NCBI GenBank assembly: GCA_031296305.1
Contig: JARLFZ010000012.1
Coordinates: forward strand, 1 to 60,314
Length of the DNA stretch: 60,314 bases
From: Occallatibacter sp.
GTDB lineage: Bacteria > Acidobacteriota > Terriglobia > Terriglobales > Acidobacteriaceae
Direction: 5' to 3'
Within the stretch, counting starts at the first letter, position 1; every line of letters starts with the position of its first letter. A program made the position numbers and the translations under genes. Below are positions 27,472 to 36,113 of the stretch, piece by piece. The notes beneath the pieces are model-generated. The model made no database searches and was not told where the DNA came from. It saw only the letters and a program-made list of their open reading frames with translations.

Positions 27472-29088
27472 TCAGAATTGCGGCGCCGTGGCCGGCAACG
27501 CCGCCGATGGAATGCCTTCACACACCGAGTTATTCACGGCCAGGTTACCTTGACCGTCGAGCGTTACCGTCCACACGCTGTCGTAGTCGTTGGCTGGCCA
27601 GTCGGGCGTCGCAGGTGCGCCGCCCTGCGGAAAATAGCTTGAGATCAGCGCAGTCACCATCTCCGGGATGGCCCCGTGCTCCCACCCCACCAATATGCTC
27701 GCATTGGAAAATCCGCCGCCGCCGAAGAAATAGCTGCTGCTTGCCGGGGCCGAGCTCCAATCGAATCCCTCCGCCAGTCGAAAGGGCAAGTTATAGGCGA
27801 TGGCATAGGGTTCAACGGTCAGCGCCGGCCTGACATACGACCAGGTAGAAACTCCCAAGGAACTCTGTGTGCCCGTGATTGGCGTAGCGGGGTCGATCGC
27901 ATATACCTGTGTAGGATGAATCCTGCCTCCAAGCACGCTCGGTAGAGCCAACGCACGCCATTGCCCCGCGCCCACATAGTTGCCGTCGTCGAAAGAACCT
28001 TGCGGATGCGCCTCTGCGTGCCGAATGATATACAAAGTTTCGTTAGTGTTGATTCCCGCCGGAATCTGCGCTCCGCCCACACCTCCAGTCACCGCAAGGT
28101 TGAAGGGCCTCTGCTCCGTGCATGCGCCGGTCGGAACCTGCCGCAGCGCAGGGTAAGCTGCAGACGGGTTCGCATTACTGTTATAAGTCGTCAGGCTGGC
28201 GCTTCCCGACGGCGCGATCGAAACCACATAAATCGTATTCGCTCCCTGATAACTCGCCGGTAAAGCCAAGTTATAACCCTTGGCTTGATTTATCCGCGCC
28301 AGCAGGCTGCTGGTAGTCTCCCACGGCGCAGAGAAGACATACGAGCCTGAAATGTTTGCCGCAAGAATGCTGTTTACCAGCGCCTCGTTGTCTCCGCCCT
28401 GGTCGGCGAAATCCAGCCCCTGGCAATTCGCGCACGAATCCGATCGTGGAGAGGCATTGATCGGGTAGCCGCCGATTGTTAACGGACTGCCGTAATCAGG
28501 GTAGGTAGTGGACAGGGTGACCTGTGTGAGAGCGGCGAACTGCTCAACGGTCTCAGCAGCAACCACATCGGGGAAATTGCCCGCGGTTTGCAAATGGGTC
28601 ATCGGTGTCAGCGCATAGATTCCGTTGACGCTGGCCGTCCCCGCGAGCTGATGCAGGTATGCGCCCGTCAGAAGCGACCGCTGCAAACCCTGGCTAGTGA
28701 GGTTTGCCGTATAGGGATTCACATCCCCCGAAGATTGGTAAGCCAAATCCTCACTGACCACGAAAATCAAATTGATCGGTCCGCTCTGATGTTGCTGCTG
28801 CGGCTGTTGCGGCTGCGGCCCAACAAAGTGATAGAGCGCAAACAACCCTGCCGCGCCAGCCACCACCAACCAGACCTTGTTCTGCTTTTGCATTCCCGCC
28901 GCCGCTGGCATCGCCGCAAAAGGAACCAGTCCCGCCTGAGGAGGATATTGCGCAGGCGTCCCCGGCGGTGTCGCGCCAGGCGTCGTTGCCGGCGCACCAC
29001 CCGCAGCCGCCATCCGGTCGGCTCCGCACTTCGAGCAAAAGCGCTCGTCGTCCGCTAACTGGTTCCCACATCCGCTGCAGAATGTCAT
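27472..29088 (-). CDS. Zinc-ribbon, membrane-tethered histidine-phosphatase-like protein
   Basis: A 538-residue protein. The start at 29088 (MTFCSGCGNQL) has GGAGG 8 bases upstream; two earlier ATGs are too close to it. Order: a C4 zinc ribbon (CSGCG...CSKCG), a Pro/Ala linker, one transmembrane helix (about 71-90), a Gln-rich spacer, then a large domain. That domain contains the histidine-phosphatase motif LYIIRHAEAHP (Arg356-His357-Ala-Glu359) and a C-terminal WEHG with His471, fitting the second catalytic His. The usual SxxxR region is not obvious (VYAIDPATP). The C-terminal domain probably faces the periplasm. The substrate is unknown. The two zinc-ribbon genes here (this one and 24346) share style and strand. 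Confidence 0.62.
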   Translation of the reverse strand: MTFCSGCGNQLADDERFCSKCGADRMAAAGGAPATTPGATPPGTPAQYPPQAGLVPFAAMPAAAGMQKQNKVWLVVAGAAGLFALYHFVGPQPQQPQQQHQSGPINLIFVVSEDLAYQSSGDVNPYTANLTSQGLQRSLLTGAYLHQLAGTASVNGIYALTPMTHLQTAGNFPDVVAAETVEQFAALTQVTLSTTYPDYGSPLTIGGYPINASPRSDSCANCQGLDFADQGGDNEALVNSILAANISGSYVFSAPWETTSSLLARINQAKGYNLALPASYQGANTIYVVSIAPSGSASLTTYNSNANPSAAYPALRQVPTGACTEQRPFNLAVTGGVGGAQIPAGINTNETLYIIRHAEAHPQGSFDDGNYVGAGQWRALALPSVLGGRIHPTQVYAIDPATPITGTQSSLGVSTWSYVRPALTVEPYAIAYNLPFRLAEGFDWSSAPASSSYFFGGGGFSNASILVGWEHGAIPEMVTALISSYFPQGGAPATPDWPANDYDSVWTVTLDGQGNLAVNNSVCEGIPSAALPATAPQF

Positions 29089-29199
29089 GCCCATACCCTC
29101 CCACATTTTCTGTGATTCTATGAGACTGGGCCGCGCAATGGCATCGCTTTTTCGTCAGCGGCGCATTTTAACTCCGCCATGAAAGGGCTCAACTTCGAG

Positions 29200-29262
29200 C
29201 CTACCCTGAGCGAAGTCGAAGGGTGCCGCGAACCCAAAAAGTTGTGATCCTGAGCAACGTCC
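29200..29262 (+). repeat. Fragments of the R-family repeat
   Basis: taccctgagcgaagtcgaag and gttgtgatcctgagcaac recall the ends of R3, without the internal hairpin. Confidence 0.55.
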
Positions 29263-29427
29263 GAACATTTGGGGCAGAATCTCACGCCCTGGCGCATTCT
29301 CGCCCGCCAGAAGCGCTTCGGTCGCACAAGTTCGCAACAGTAAGCGCTTCCTGGCATGCAAAAACGCGCTCCAGAGGCCCTTTTCACAGGTTTATGGGAA
29401 ATTCTATGGTTACAAACGCTCTTATTT

Positions 29428-29580
29428 GGTCAATTTCGCGGTTCCACTCACCAATTAAATGGTCAATTTCAAGGTATAACCCTCGCAAAATCGCAACCAC
29501 CCGAGCGAACATTTGCGGGGCAAGTGACACCGCTTGAGCGAACATTTGGCGGGTTAAACGCACCATCGAAACGAACATTT
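29428..29580. repeat. Iteron-like array with 32-33-bp spacing
   Basis: tggtcaatttc at 29428 and 29460 (32 bp apart), then gcgaacattt at 29505 and 29538 and acgaacattt at 29571 (33 bp apart). Short repeated binding sites at a constant spacing of about three helix turns resemble the multi-site ends of IS21-type elements; no transposase gene is present. Confidence 0.6.
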
Positions 29581-29853
29581 GCATTGATTCCCCGGGACTT
29601 CCCTACCCGCACCCAACGTCCCGGCGTATCAAATAATAATTCGCTCCCCGGCCCAAAAACACGGCGCCCAACCCAGACGTCCCCCGACTCCGAGCTGGGC
29701 GCGCGAGTTACCCGAGTCTCCCAAAACCTGTCCCGGGCAACCTCTTCGACGTTCATCCGCCGCGCGGGGTTGTATCTCGCTAACTCGACTACCAGTACGA
29801 ACTCAGCTAGCTCCGCTAACTCCGCCAACCCCGCTAATCTGCTAACTCCCCAC

Positions 29854-31443
29854 TTACAAGCCGTTCTGTGCGCCATCTTCCGGGTGCACCACGCGATAAC
29901 TCGCTCCACCGTTCGACCACACCAGCAGCAGAATGTCTTTGTTCTGCGGCACCGCGTGAACCTGGCTCACGAAGTTATCCGCGTCCGCCACCGGATGGCG
30001 ATTCACTTCGAGAATCACGTCGCCTGGAGTGAGGCCCGCATTGTCGGCCGCGCTGCCGGGGCGCACCTCCTCGACAGCAGCACCGTGCACTTGCTCCGGC
30101 ACATGCAGTTGCTGGCGCACGTCAGGCGACAGATCCGCAACCGTCAGTCCCAACCGGCCGCGCTGTTCGCCCGCGCCTCCGTTGCTGGCCTCTTCGGGCG
30201 CCTCCTTATGGAACTCGCCCACTGTTAGTTGGATGCGCTCCGGCTTGCCATCGCGCAGAATGCCCAGCTCAATTCCCGTTCCCGGCGCGGTCTCGCTCAC
30301 CGCAACCTGCAGCTCACGCCCGTCCATGATCTTCTTCCCATTCAGTTCGCGCAGCACGTCGCCGTTCTTCAATCCGGCCCGGCCCGCGGGTGAATCGGGC
30401 GTAACCTGGCTGATCACTGCGCCGCTGGCGTCAGGCAAGTTGAAGAACTGCGCGTTGTCCGGCGTCACGTCGTTCATGGTGATGCCCAGGTAACCGTGAT
30501 GCACCGTGCCGGTCTTGATGATCTGATCTACTGACGCCTTCGCGATCTCCGACGGAATCGCAAACCCCGCGCCCGCAAACGAGCCGCTGTTAGAAATAAT
30601 GAAAGTGTCGATGCCGATCAGTTCGCCGTGCGCATCCACCAGCGGGCCGCCGGAGTTACCGGGATTAATGGCCGCGTCAGTCTGGATAAAATCGCCCGGC
30701 TTGCGCGCATCGTCGGTATATGGGTTAGGCCGGTTGAGCGCGCTGATGATACCCCGCGTTACCGAGAACTGAAAGTAACCGAAGGGGCTGCCGAATGCCA
30801 GCACCGTCTGTCCCGGATGCAGTTTGGCCGAGTCTCCCCAAGGAATGCTGGGCAAGTTATGCGCGTCGATCTTGATAACTGCCAGATCGTTGAGTTTGTC
30901 CTCGCCCACTAACTTCGCGGTAAACACCCGCCGGTCGTTCATTGTGACCCGCATCTCCGTCGCGCCATCCACCACGTGGTCGTTAGTAACGATGTATCCA
31001 TCCGGCGAGACGATGACGCCGCTGCCCACACCATGCTCTATCTGCGGCTGCGGTTTCATTCCCTGCATACCCTGTCCACTCCCTGGCCCATTTGGACCGA
31101 AGAAGAACTGCTGCAATCCCGGCGGCAGATCCTGCGGATTGATGCCACTAGAATCCTGTCCGCGCCCGCGCCCGTGTCTCTCGCCTTGCTCATCTTCCGA
31201 AACCCGCGAGGTCACCGAGACGTTGACGACTGCAGGCGTAACCCGCGCGGCAACCGCTTCCACCGCGTTGTCAAGCGCGACCAGCGAAGACACGCTAGAG
31301 TCGTCCAGCGGCCCCGCAGCGGCAGCCATCGCCCGGTTGTGATCAAAGAAAAACGCAACAACAAAAAGAAGCGTAGCCAAGATACCCGCAGGCACTGTCA
31401 GCTTCTTCGCCCTTACTACTAATGAATTAGTTGTCATCGACAT
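29854..31443 (-). CDS. htrA: DegQ/HtrA-family periplasmic serine protease
   Basis: Envelope protease/chaperone, 529 residues. One N-terminal hydrophobic segment (about 15-35) acts as signal or anchor. The trypsin-like domain has His156 (TNDHVV), Asp186 (NDLAVIKI) and Ser264 (GNSGGPL). Two PDZ domains follow (about 320-400 with GYLGITMNDV and GRAGLKNGDVL; about 440-520 with RLGLTVADLS and NAGLTPGDVILEVN). The ATG at 31443 follows ggaga. It lies 30 bp downstream of the BlaR1-like gene on the same strand, so it is probably co-transcribed with blaI-blaR1 and controlled by BlaI, an unusual link for this protease. Confidence 0.95.
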   Translation of the reverse strand: MSMTTNSLVVRAKKLTVPAGILATLLFVVAFFFDHNRAMAAAAGPLDDSSVSSLVALDNAVEAVAARVTPAVVNVSVTSRVSEDEQGERHGRGRGQDSSGINPQDLPPGLQQFFFGPNGPGSGQGMQGMKPQPQIEHGVGSGVIVSPDGYIVTNDHVVDGATEMRVTMNDRRVFTAKLVGEDKLNDLAVIKIDAHNLPSIPWGDSAKLHPGQTVLAFGSPFGYFQFSVTRGIISALNRPNPYTDDARKPGDFIQTDAAINPGNSGGPLVDAHGELIGIDTFIISNSGSFAGAGFAIPSEIAKASVDQIIKTGTVHHGYLGITMNDVTPDNAQFFNLPDASGAVISQVTPDSPAGRAGLKNGDVLRELNGKKIMDGRELQVAVSETAPGTGIELGILRDGKPERIQLTVGEFHKEAPEEASNGGAGEQRGRLGLTVADLSPDVRQQLHVPEQVHGAAVEEVRPGSAADNAGLTPGDVILEVNRHPVADADNFVSQVHAVPQNKDILLLVWSNGGASYRVVHPEDGAQNGL

Positions 31444-31473
31444 AATGATCTCCATTGGAATTGAAATTTCTGG

Positions 31474-33129
31474 TTAGAGTTTGAAAACCAGCCAGCCACT
31501 CTGAGGCAATTGAGCGGAAGGCCGGCCAGAATCTTCTGCATGTGCCGGATTCGCGCCGGGCGAAGGGCCGTTGGGATCAAAGCTGATCGGATAGACCGCA
31601 AGAATCAGCCGCGTGAAGGTGATCCGCGTGAATGCCCCCCCCCTGCGAGTTGGATTTGCGGCATCCACAGATTGTCCCGGCAAAGGCGCATCCGTGCCAT
31701 AGTCGGCGAATTGTCTGTCGTGGCGCCGCGAAGTTCGCACTTCTTCCCACGTGGTCAGCTCGATATATCGCGGTTCGCCGGCAAAGGCGGAATTCGTATC
31801 TTGCCCGGCTATATCCGCGTCCGCATCCGGCATTTCTGCCCGCAGCAGCACTTCACGCGGAGCATCGCTCGTCGATGCAAGCTCACGCCGCGGTTCACCC
31901 GCCGGCTCAGCTGGTTTCGTTACGGCCCGGCGCGATGAAGCAGGAGTGAGCGGCGCAACCCTGTCCCTCGCCGGCAAAACCATCTTCGTTTCCACCACGC
32001 GCAAACCGGAATCGCCGCGCGCCGTCTGCGCCTCGAGAGTTACGGTCTTTGCGGCGGGAACAAAAGCCACCATCTGCGGACAGCGCGCCAACGCCACCGA
32101 CGCAACCAGCAGGCCGCAGCCGGCCACGCCAACCAGCACTCGTGCCGCCATGGGATGAAGCACCTGTTTGCGCGCGAGAATGCTGTAGACGCGGCGCACC
32201 AGTTCGGGCCGTCGTTCGAACGCGCCGAGCGAAAGCGCGTGGGCGCGGCGTCGCTCCAATCGAAGCTCAATCCGGCGTTCGGCCAGACTGGTGAGGCATT
32301 CTGCATAAGCGCGCGGCGCCTGTGTCCGGCGCACCACGCCTTCATCGCAAGCCATTTCCCGCTCGCGGCACAGGCGACTCTCGATCCAGGCCAGCGCTGG
32401 ATTCAGCGGGAAGAGAACCAGGGCCAGCTTTTGGAGAAGATTGGTCCAGTCGTCGCGGCGCCGCAGGTGCTCGGCCTCGTGCAGAACCACTTGCTCAAGT
32501 TCACCAGGCGTCAGGCGCGCGAAGAGCCATTCAGGAATCAGAATGCGCGGCGCGAAGAAGCCAATCACGGCGGGGCGGTCGAGCTGGCGCGTCGCGCAAA
32601 GTTCGGCGACTTTGCGGGAATGGTCGCGGCGCGTCGGAGAGGCAGCCGTTAGCAGCGCGCGTAAATTCGCCGTCACTGCAACGGGCGAGGCCGAATTCCA
32701 CAGCCGGCGCAGGCGCAGTGAGTGGACGGCGAGGTTAGCCGCGCGCACCAGCGATGCCACCAGCCACAGCGCAGCAATCGCGAAGGCCCAGCGATCGTCA
32801 AGCTGAAACCAGGGCCTGGGTGTTGCCGCGCCCGGCACAGCGCTGGCCGCGCTTGCGGCTGCTGTGCCGTGCGCAAGCCAGGGCAGAAACCCAAGTCCCA
32901 CCACCACCGCGAAGGCCGCAGCCCAGAGGCCGAAGCGCTGCGCTGCCCCAATGTGGATTTTGACGCGCGGCGTCAACCAGAGGCAAAACCCGAGCACCAG
33001 CGCGATTGCCGCGCCCTGCCACAAGGCCGCAACCGCCACAGGCGCGGCCGTCTGTGCAAAGGCAACCAGCCATCCGCCCGCGCCGGCCAGCGCCGCTTGC
33101 ACTCCACCGGTCATGAGGGTCTGGAACAT
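31474..33129 (-). CDS. BlaR1/MecR1-like M56 membrane metallopeptidase (no penicillin-binding sensor)
   Basis: A 551-residue integral membrane protein. Helices at about 25-50, 70-90, 115-130 and 320-340 surround the M56 zinc protease: VVLHEAEHLRRRDDW with His217, Glu218, His221, and ACDEGVV for the third ligand. In BlaR1 such proteases cleave the BlaI repressor after a signal. Here the region after the last helix (about 345-551) is low-complexity then unknown, and no beta-lactam-binding SxxK/KTG domain is visible, so the signal is unknown. Its ATG directly follows the blaI TAG, indicating translational coupling. htrA follows. Confidence 0.88.
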   Translation of the reverse strand: MFQTLMTGGVQAALAGAGGWLVAFAQTAAPVAVAALWQGAAIALVLGFCLWLTPRVKIHIGAAQRFGLWAAAFAVVVGLGFLPWLAHGTAAASAASAVPGAATPRPWFQLDDRWAFAIAALWLVASLVRAANLAVHSLRLRRLWNSASPVAVTANLRALLTAASPTRRDHSRKVAELCATRQLDRPAVIGFFAPRILIPEWLFARLTPGELEQVVLHEAEHLRRRDDWTNLLQKLALVLFPLNPALAWIESRLCREREMACDEGVVRRTQAPRAYAECLTSLAERRIELRLERRRAHALSLGAFERRPELVRRVYSILARKQVLHPMAARVLVGVAGCGLLVASVALARCPQMVAFVPAAKTVTLEAQTARGDSGLRVVETKMVLPARDRVAPLTPASSRRAVTKPAEPAGEPRRELASTSDAPREVLLRAEMPDADADIAGQDTNSAFAGEPRYIELTTWEEVRTSRRHDRQFADYGTDAPLPGQSVDAANPTRRGGAFTRITFTRLILAVYPISFDPNGPSPGANPAHAEDSGRPSAQLPQSGWLVFKL

Positions 33130-33528
33130 CTATTCCCCGGTCCCCTTTTCCGCACTCGCGCTGCGAATAGCGTCTTTCAATCGCTCTAACTCTTCGGCGC
33201 CGATCTCGTCATCGCCTAAGAGTGATAACACGAGTTGCTCACGAGAGTTGCCGAAGAACCGGCCAAGCACGTTGCGTACCTCCGTGCGGCTGGCCTCGTC
33301 CTCCGCAACGCAGGGAATGTACAAGAACGCGCGGCCCTCCTGGCGGTGCTCCACATAGCCCTTCTGTTCAAGGATCCGGATGGTAGTCAGCACCGAGTTA
33401 TAGGCCAGCGGCTCGTCTTCCGGTAGTGCGGCTACCAGATCGGTCACCGCAGACTCGCCCCTCCGCCACAGGATCTTCATCAACCTGAGCTCGGCTTCGG
33501 TAAGCGTATTGGATTTCCTTGGCGGCAT
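33130..33528 (-). CDS. blaI: BlaI/MecI-family transcriptional repressor
   Basis: A 132-residue winged-helix repressor. The N-terminal DNA-binding domain has the family pattern LTEAELRLMKILWRRGESAVTDLV, LAYNSVLTTIRILEQKGYVEHRQEGRAFLYIP; the C-terminal helical dimer region (EVRNVLGRFFGNSREQLVLSLL) includes the place where BlaR1 cleavage occurs in characterised relatives. It is the first gene of the blaI-blaR1-htrA run. A perfect palindrome 69-84 bp upstream of its start is the likely operator, so the unit is probably autoregulated. Confidence 0.93.
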   Translation of the reverse strand: MPPRKSNTLTEAELRLMKILWRRGESAVTDLVAALPEDEPLAYNSVLTTIRILEQKGYVEHRQEGRAFLYIPCVAEDEASRTEVRNVLGRFFGNSREQLVLSLLGDDEIGAEELERLKDAIRSASAEKGTGE

Positions 33529-33596
33529 CGCTAACTTGTTGATTCTGCTTTCTGATTTGTTGAATCGCCCCGACCCGTACGTTCCTGTAGACGAAC

Positions 33597-33612
33597 AACT
33601 AAAGGATTAGTT
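33597..33612 (-). promoter_or_regulatory. Palindromic operator candidate upstream of blaI
   Basis: AACTAA-AGGA-TTAGTT, a perfect 6+6 palindrome. BlaI/MecI repressors bind short AT-rich dyads before their own operon, and this is the only such dyad I see here. The assignment is inferred from position and form. Confidence 0.6.
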
Positions 33613-33906
33613 AGCAGTTTCCCAAATATTTTTCCTGCCGTCAAGCCTCGTCGCCAAGCAAAGCGTCAGTAGGTCTCCGACCGCTTGAAGAAGAACCCTC
33701 CTGTGCCCATCCTCTCGCCCGTCTTTTTGGGCGAATGATCAGGAGAACACGCACCTTGTGCTACGATCCGTGCAAGCGTTCACGGACTTGATTCTTTGCA
33801 CGGAATCGTGGCTGGAAATTTGTCTTCCGGCAATGCTCACGGCGAACGCCTTTCCCGGAATAGCAGCTCGGACCGTACCTGAAGTTCCGCGCTCACAAGG
33901 GGTGGT
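33613..33906. promoter_or_regulatory. Leader region of the DUF4129-MoxR operon with an interrupted inverted repeat
   Basis: 33763-33775 (acgatccgtgcaa) and 33796-33809 (ttgcacggaatcgt) form an inverted repeat with one bulged base and a 20-base loop, about 100 bp before the first gene. A smaller hairpin tcgccc/gggcga (33716-33735) lies upstream. Either could be an operator or an mRNA leader structure. Confidence 0.5.
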
Positions 33907-34977
33907 ATGGACAACCAGTTACGGCCTCTGAATCTCGGCGAAATTCTTGACCGCACGGCGCAGCTCTACCGGCGCAACTTCTGGCTGTTTGTGGGCACGG
34001 CAGCCTTGCCCTTGCTGATCGTATTCGCTCTCGCCATTCCCGCCGGAGCTATCTTCATCATTCCCGGGATTGCGAGCAGCAGGGCCGGAGAGCTGTCTCC
34101 CGCACAGATCGGGATCATCGCCCTTATTGTGATCGTCGCCCTGCCCATTTACCTTGCCGTGTACGTTTATTCCTACGCAGGCATCACGCAGGCCACCGTG
34201 AGCGTGCACCTCGGCGAGAAGCCTACGATCCGCGCCACGCTCAAGAGCGTGCACACCCGGTTCTGGACTTATTTGTGGTACCTGCTGCTGCAAGGAATTC
34301 TGGCCGCCCTGGTCCCCATGGTCGTTGCCATGTCCATCATCGTGCCACTCATCTATCTCATGTCCCGCCCTGACGTTGACCTTGGCTCGCGTTTCGCTCT
34401 TGGCTTCCTCATGGTTCTGGTGGGAGTTGTGGCGTTTGGCGCTATCGTCTGGTTGACATTAAGCTTCGCGCTGGGCATGGCCGCATGCGTTGTGGAGAAA
34501 AAGACCGCCTGGGAGTCGCTCGTTCGCTCGTGGCATCTGAGCCAGGGAACGCGCGGCCGAATCTTTGTCACCAATCTACTGGTCGCGGCGCTGGCTTTTG
34601 CTATCGGAATGGCCTTGGCCATCCCCCTGCTGATCCTCGTTGCCGTGCTCCCCGCGGCGGGAATCACCATTGCGAATTCATCGACGACATTAGTGGTGAC
34701 CGAGATCCTGAGAGTGGCGCTGGATTTCATTTCGAAGGTGCTGCTGGCGCCTATCTATATGATCGCTGCCGTCCTCTTCTACTATGACCAGCGCATCCGC
34801 AAAGAAGGCTTTGACATTGAGTGGATGATGCAGCGGGCAGGTCTCACGCCTCCGCAACCGCAAAGCGGCCCCGCAGGAATTCTCGGGCTCGCGCAAACCC
34901 CATCCGCGGCATCGCCGGGCGATAGCACTGGAGGTTTCGGGCCGGTTACGCCGCCTGATACCGTGGAAGAGCGATGA
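33907..34977 (+). CDS. Multi-pass membrane protein, first gene of the MoxR/DUF58 operon
   Basis: A 356-residue membrane protein with about six hydrophobic segments (25-60, 65-90, 120-150, 160-190, 218-250, 262-290) and a hydrophilic Pro/Gly-rich tail. It begins LNLGEILDRTAQLYRRNFWLF, a pattern seen in proteins resembling the membrane domain of glycerophosphodiester phosphodiesterases. SYAGITQATVSVHLGEKPTIRATLKSV fits that family. No enzymatic motif is present. It overlaps the next gene by ATGA, so they are co-translated. The gene is likely part of a membrane complex with the DUF4129, DUF4350, MoxR and DUF58 proteins. Confidence 0.75.
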   Translation: MDNQLRPLNLGEILDRTAQLYRRNFWLFVGTAALPLLIVFALAIPAGAIFIIPGIASSRAGELSPAQIGIIALIVIVALPIYLAVYVYSYAGITQATVSVHLGEKPTIRATLKSVHTRFWTYLWYLLLQGILAALVPMVVAMSIIVPLIYLMSRPDVDLGSRFALGFLMVLVGVVAFGAIVWLTLSFALGMAACVVEKKTAWESLVRSWHLSQGTRGRIFVTNLLVAALAFAIGMALAIPLLILVAVLPAAGITIANSSTTLVVTEILRVALDFISKVLLAPIYMIAAVLFYYDQRIRKEGFDIEWMMQRAGLTPPQPQSGPAGILGLAQTPSAASPGDSTGGFGPVTPPDTVEER

Positions 34978-36113
34978 ATTCGATGCGGTCGGGGTCGCGT
35001 AAATGGAACGGTGAAGTGACGGCGAGGCTGGCCCCCGTTGTCTTGCTTTCGCTTGTCGCGGCGTTGTTCGTGCTGGCGACCGCCGTGCCGCACGTGCGCG
35101 CTCAGCAGCTTCCTGCCAATGCGAGCTGGCGCGATGTGAATCTTGCCGAGTACCGCCAGCACCTGAATGCATTGGACAGCGTAGCTGCCGATTGCCAGGC
35201 GCAGCTCAAGCTCAAAAAGCCGGCGCCTGCGAATAACAACGCCTGCGATCCCGATCGCGTTGGCCCCAACGATCGTGTGCAGGGTCCAGGCGCCACCGCA
35301 TCGCAGGCGCGCGAGGTGCGCTACGACTGGCTGCGAAGTGTACTGATCCACGCGGGTGACAAAGGCAGCGCCGCGCAGCCCGTTGTCGTAGGTGCGCATT
35401 CGAGCGCTAAAAGCCAACCAAAGAACGCGAGCGATTTACTCAACGACGCGCGCCAGCGCCTGCAGATGGATGAACGGCAGGCTGAAAGCCCGCTCGCGAC
35501 CAATCCCGCCTACACTGACGAACGAAAGTCTCTCGACGCGATTCTGGCCCAGCGCGATTACCAGGGAGTGACCAAAGTCTCGGTCAGGGACCGCGTCCTG
35601 GAATGGCTCGGAAACCTCTTCGACAGAATCCTGACGAGCCTTGCGGGGATGGGGGCGCGCGCGCCGTGGGCGGCACGCTTGCTCGAGGGCTTGCTGCTGG
35701 GCGGCATCTGCATTGTGCTGATCTGGTTTTTCATTCGCATCGAGCGCAGCGCGCGGGTGCGCCTCGTTCCCGACGTCGAACCCGCGCCGGGATCGCCTTC
35801 GGCGCGCGAATGGCAGTTATGGGTTAAGGATGCTCAGGCCGCGGCGGCAAACGGTATGTGGCGCGAGGCCATTCATTCCGTCTATTGGGCGTCTATCGCG
35901 CGGCTGGAATCGGGCCGCTTGTGGCCCGCCGACCGCGCGCGCACACCGCGGGAGTATCTAGGCCTACTGGGGGGCAATGATCCGCGCAAGCCCACGTTGA
36001 CGGCGCTCACGCGCAGTTTTGAACACACGTGGTACGGCGGGCGCGACGCCGCGGCTGCCGACTTCAACACCGCATTGGAGCTGGCCGCGGAGTTGGGAGT
36101 CGAAGCGAAATGA
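34974..36113 (+). CDS. DUF4129 domain membrane protein
   Basis: A 379-residue protein with an N-terminal export or anchor segment (about 17-40), a long extracytoplasmic region, a second membrane helix (about 230-257) and a cytoplasmic C-terminal DUF4129 domain (about 285-375; MWREAIHSVYWASIARLE, RARTPREYLGLL, LTALTRSFEHTWYGGRDA). DUF4129 proteins occur with MoxR ATPases and DUF58 proteins in many phyla and are thought to form a membrane complex of unknown activity. Four-base overlaps with both neighbours (ATGA at each junction) show tight coupling. Confidence 0.86.
   Translation: MNSMRSGSRKWNGEVTARLAPVVLLSLVAALFVLATAVPHVRAQQLPANASWRDVNLAEYRQHLNALDSVAADCQAQLKLKKPAPANNNACDPDRVGPNDRVQGPGATASQAREVRYDWLRSVLIHAGDKGSAAQPVVVGAHSSAKSQPKNASDLLNDARQRLQMDERQAESPLATNPAYTDERKSLDAILAQRDYQGVTKVSVRDRVLEWLGNLFDRILTSLAGMGARAPWAARLLEGLLLGGICIVLIWFFIRIERSARVRLVPDVEPAPGSPSAREWQLWVKDAQAAAANGMWREAIHSVYWASIARLESGRLWPADRARTPREYLGLLGGNDPRKPTLTALTRSFEHTWYGGRDAAAADFNTALELAAELGVEAK

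Larger units (their letters stand above)
29089..29853. other. Gene-free, repeat-bearing region
   Basis: 765 bp without a supported gene. It holds R-family fragments (about 29200-29262), a 32/33-bp-spaced iteron array (29428-29580), and a low-complexity 'gctaactccgc' stretch (about 29770-29850) after the htrA stop. Open frames on either strand are made of repeats. Confidence 0.55.

Noticed and set aside
29428..29580. Possible CRISPR array because of 33-bp spacing
   Set aside because: The repeated words are only about 10 bp, of two kinds, with no 23-47-bp conserved repeat and no cas genes in the window.
29384..29909. Minus-strand open frames after htrA
   Set aside because: They are built from short repeats (MFV/MFA and LAEL units) and lack domains; the DNA pattern explains them.
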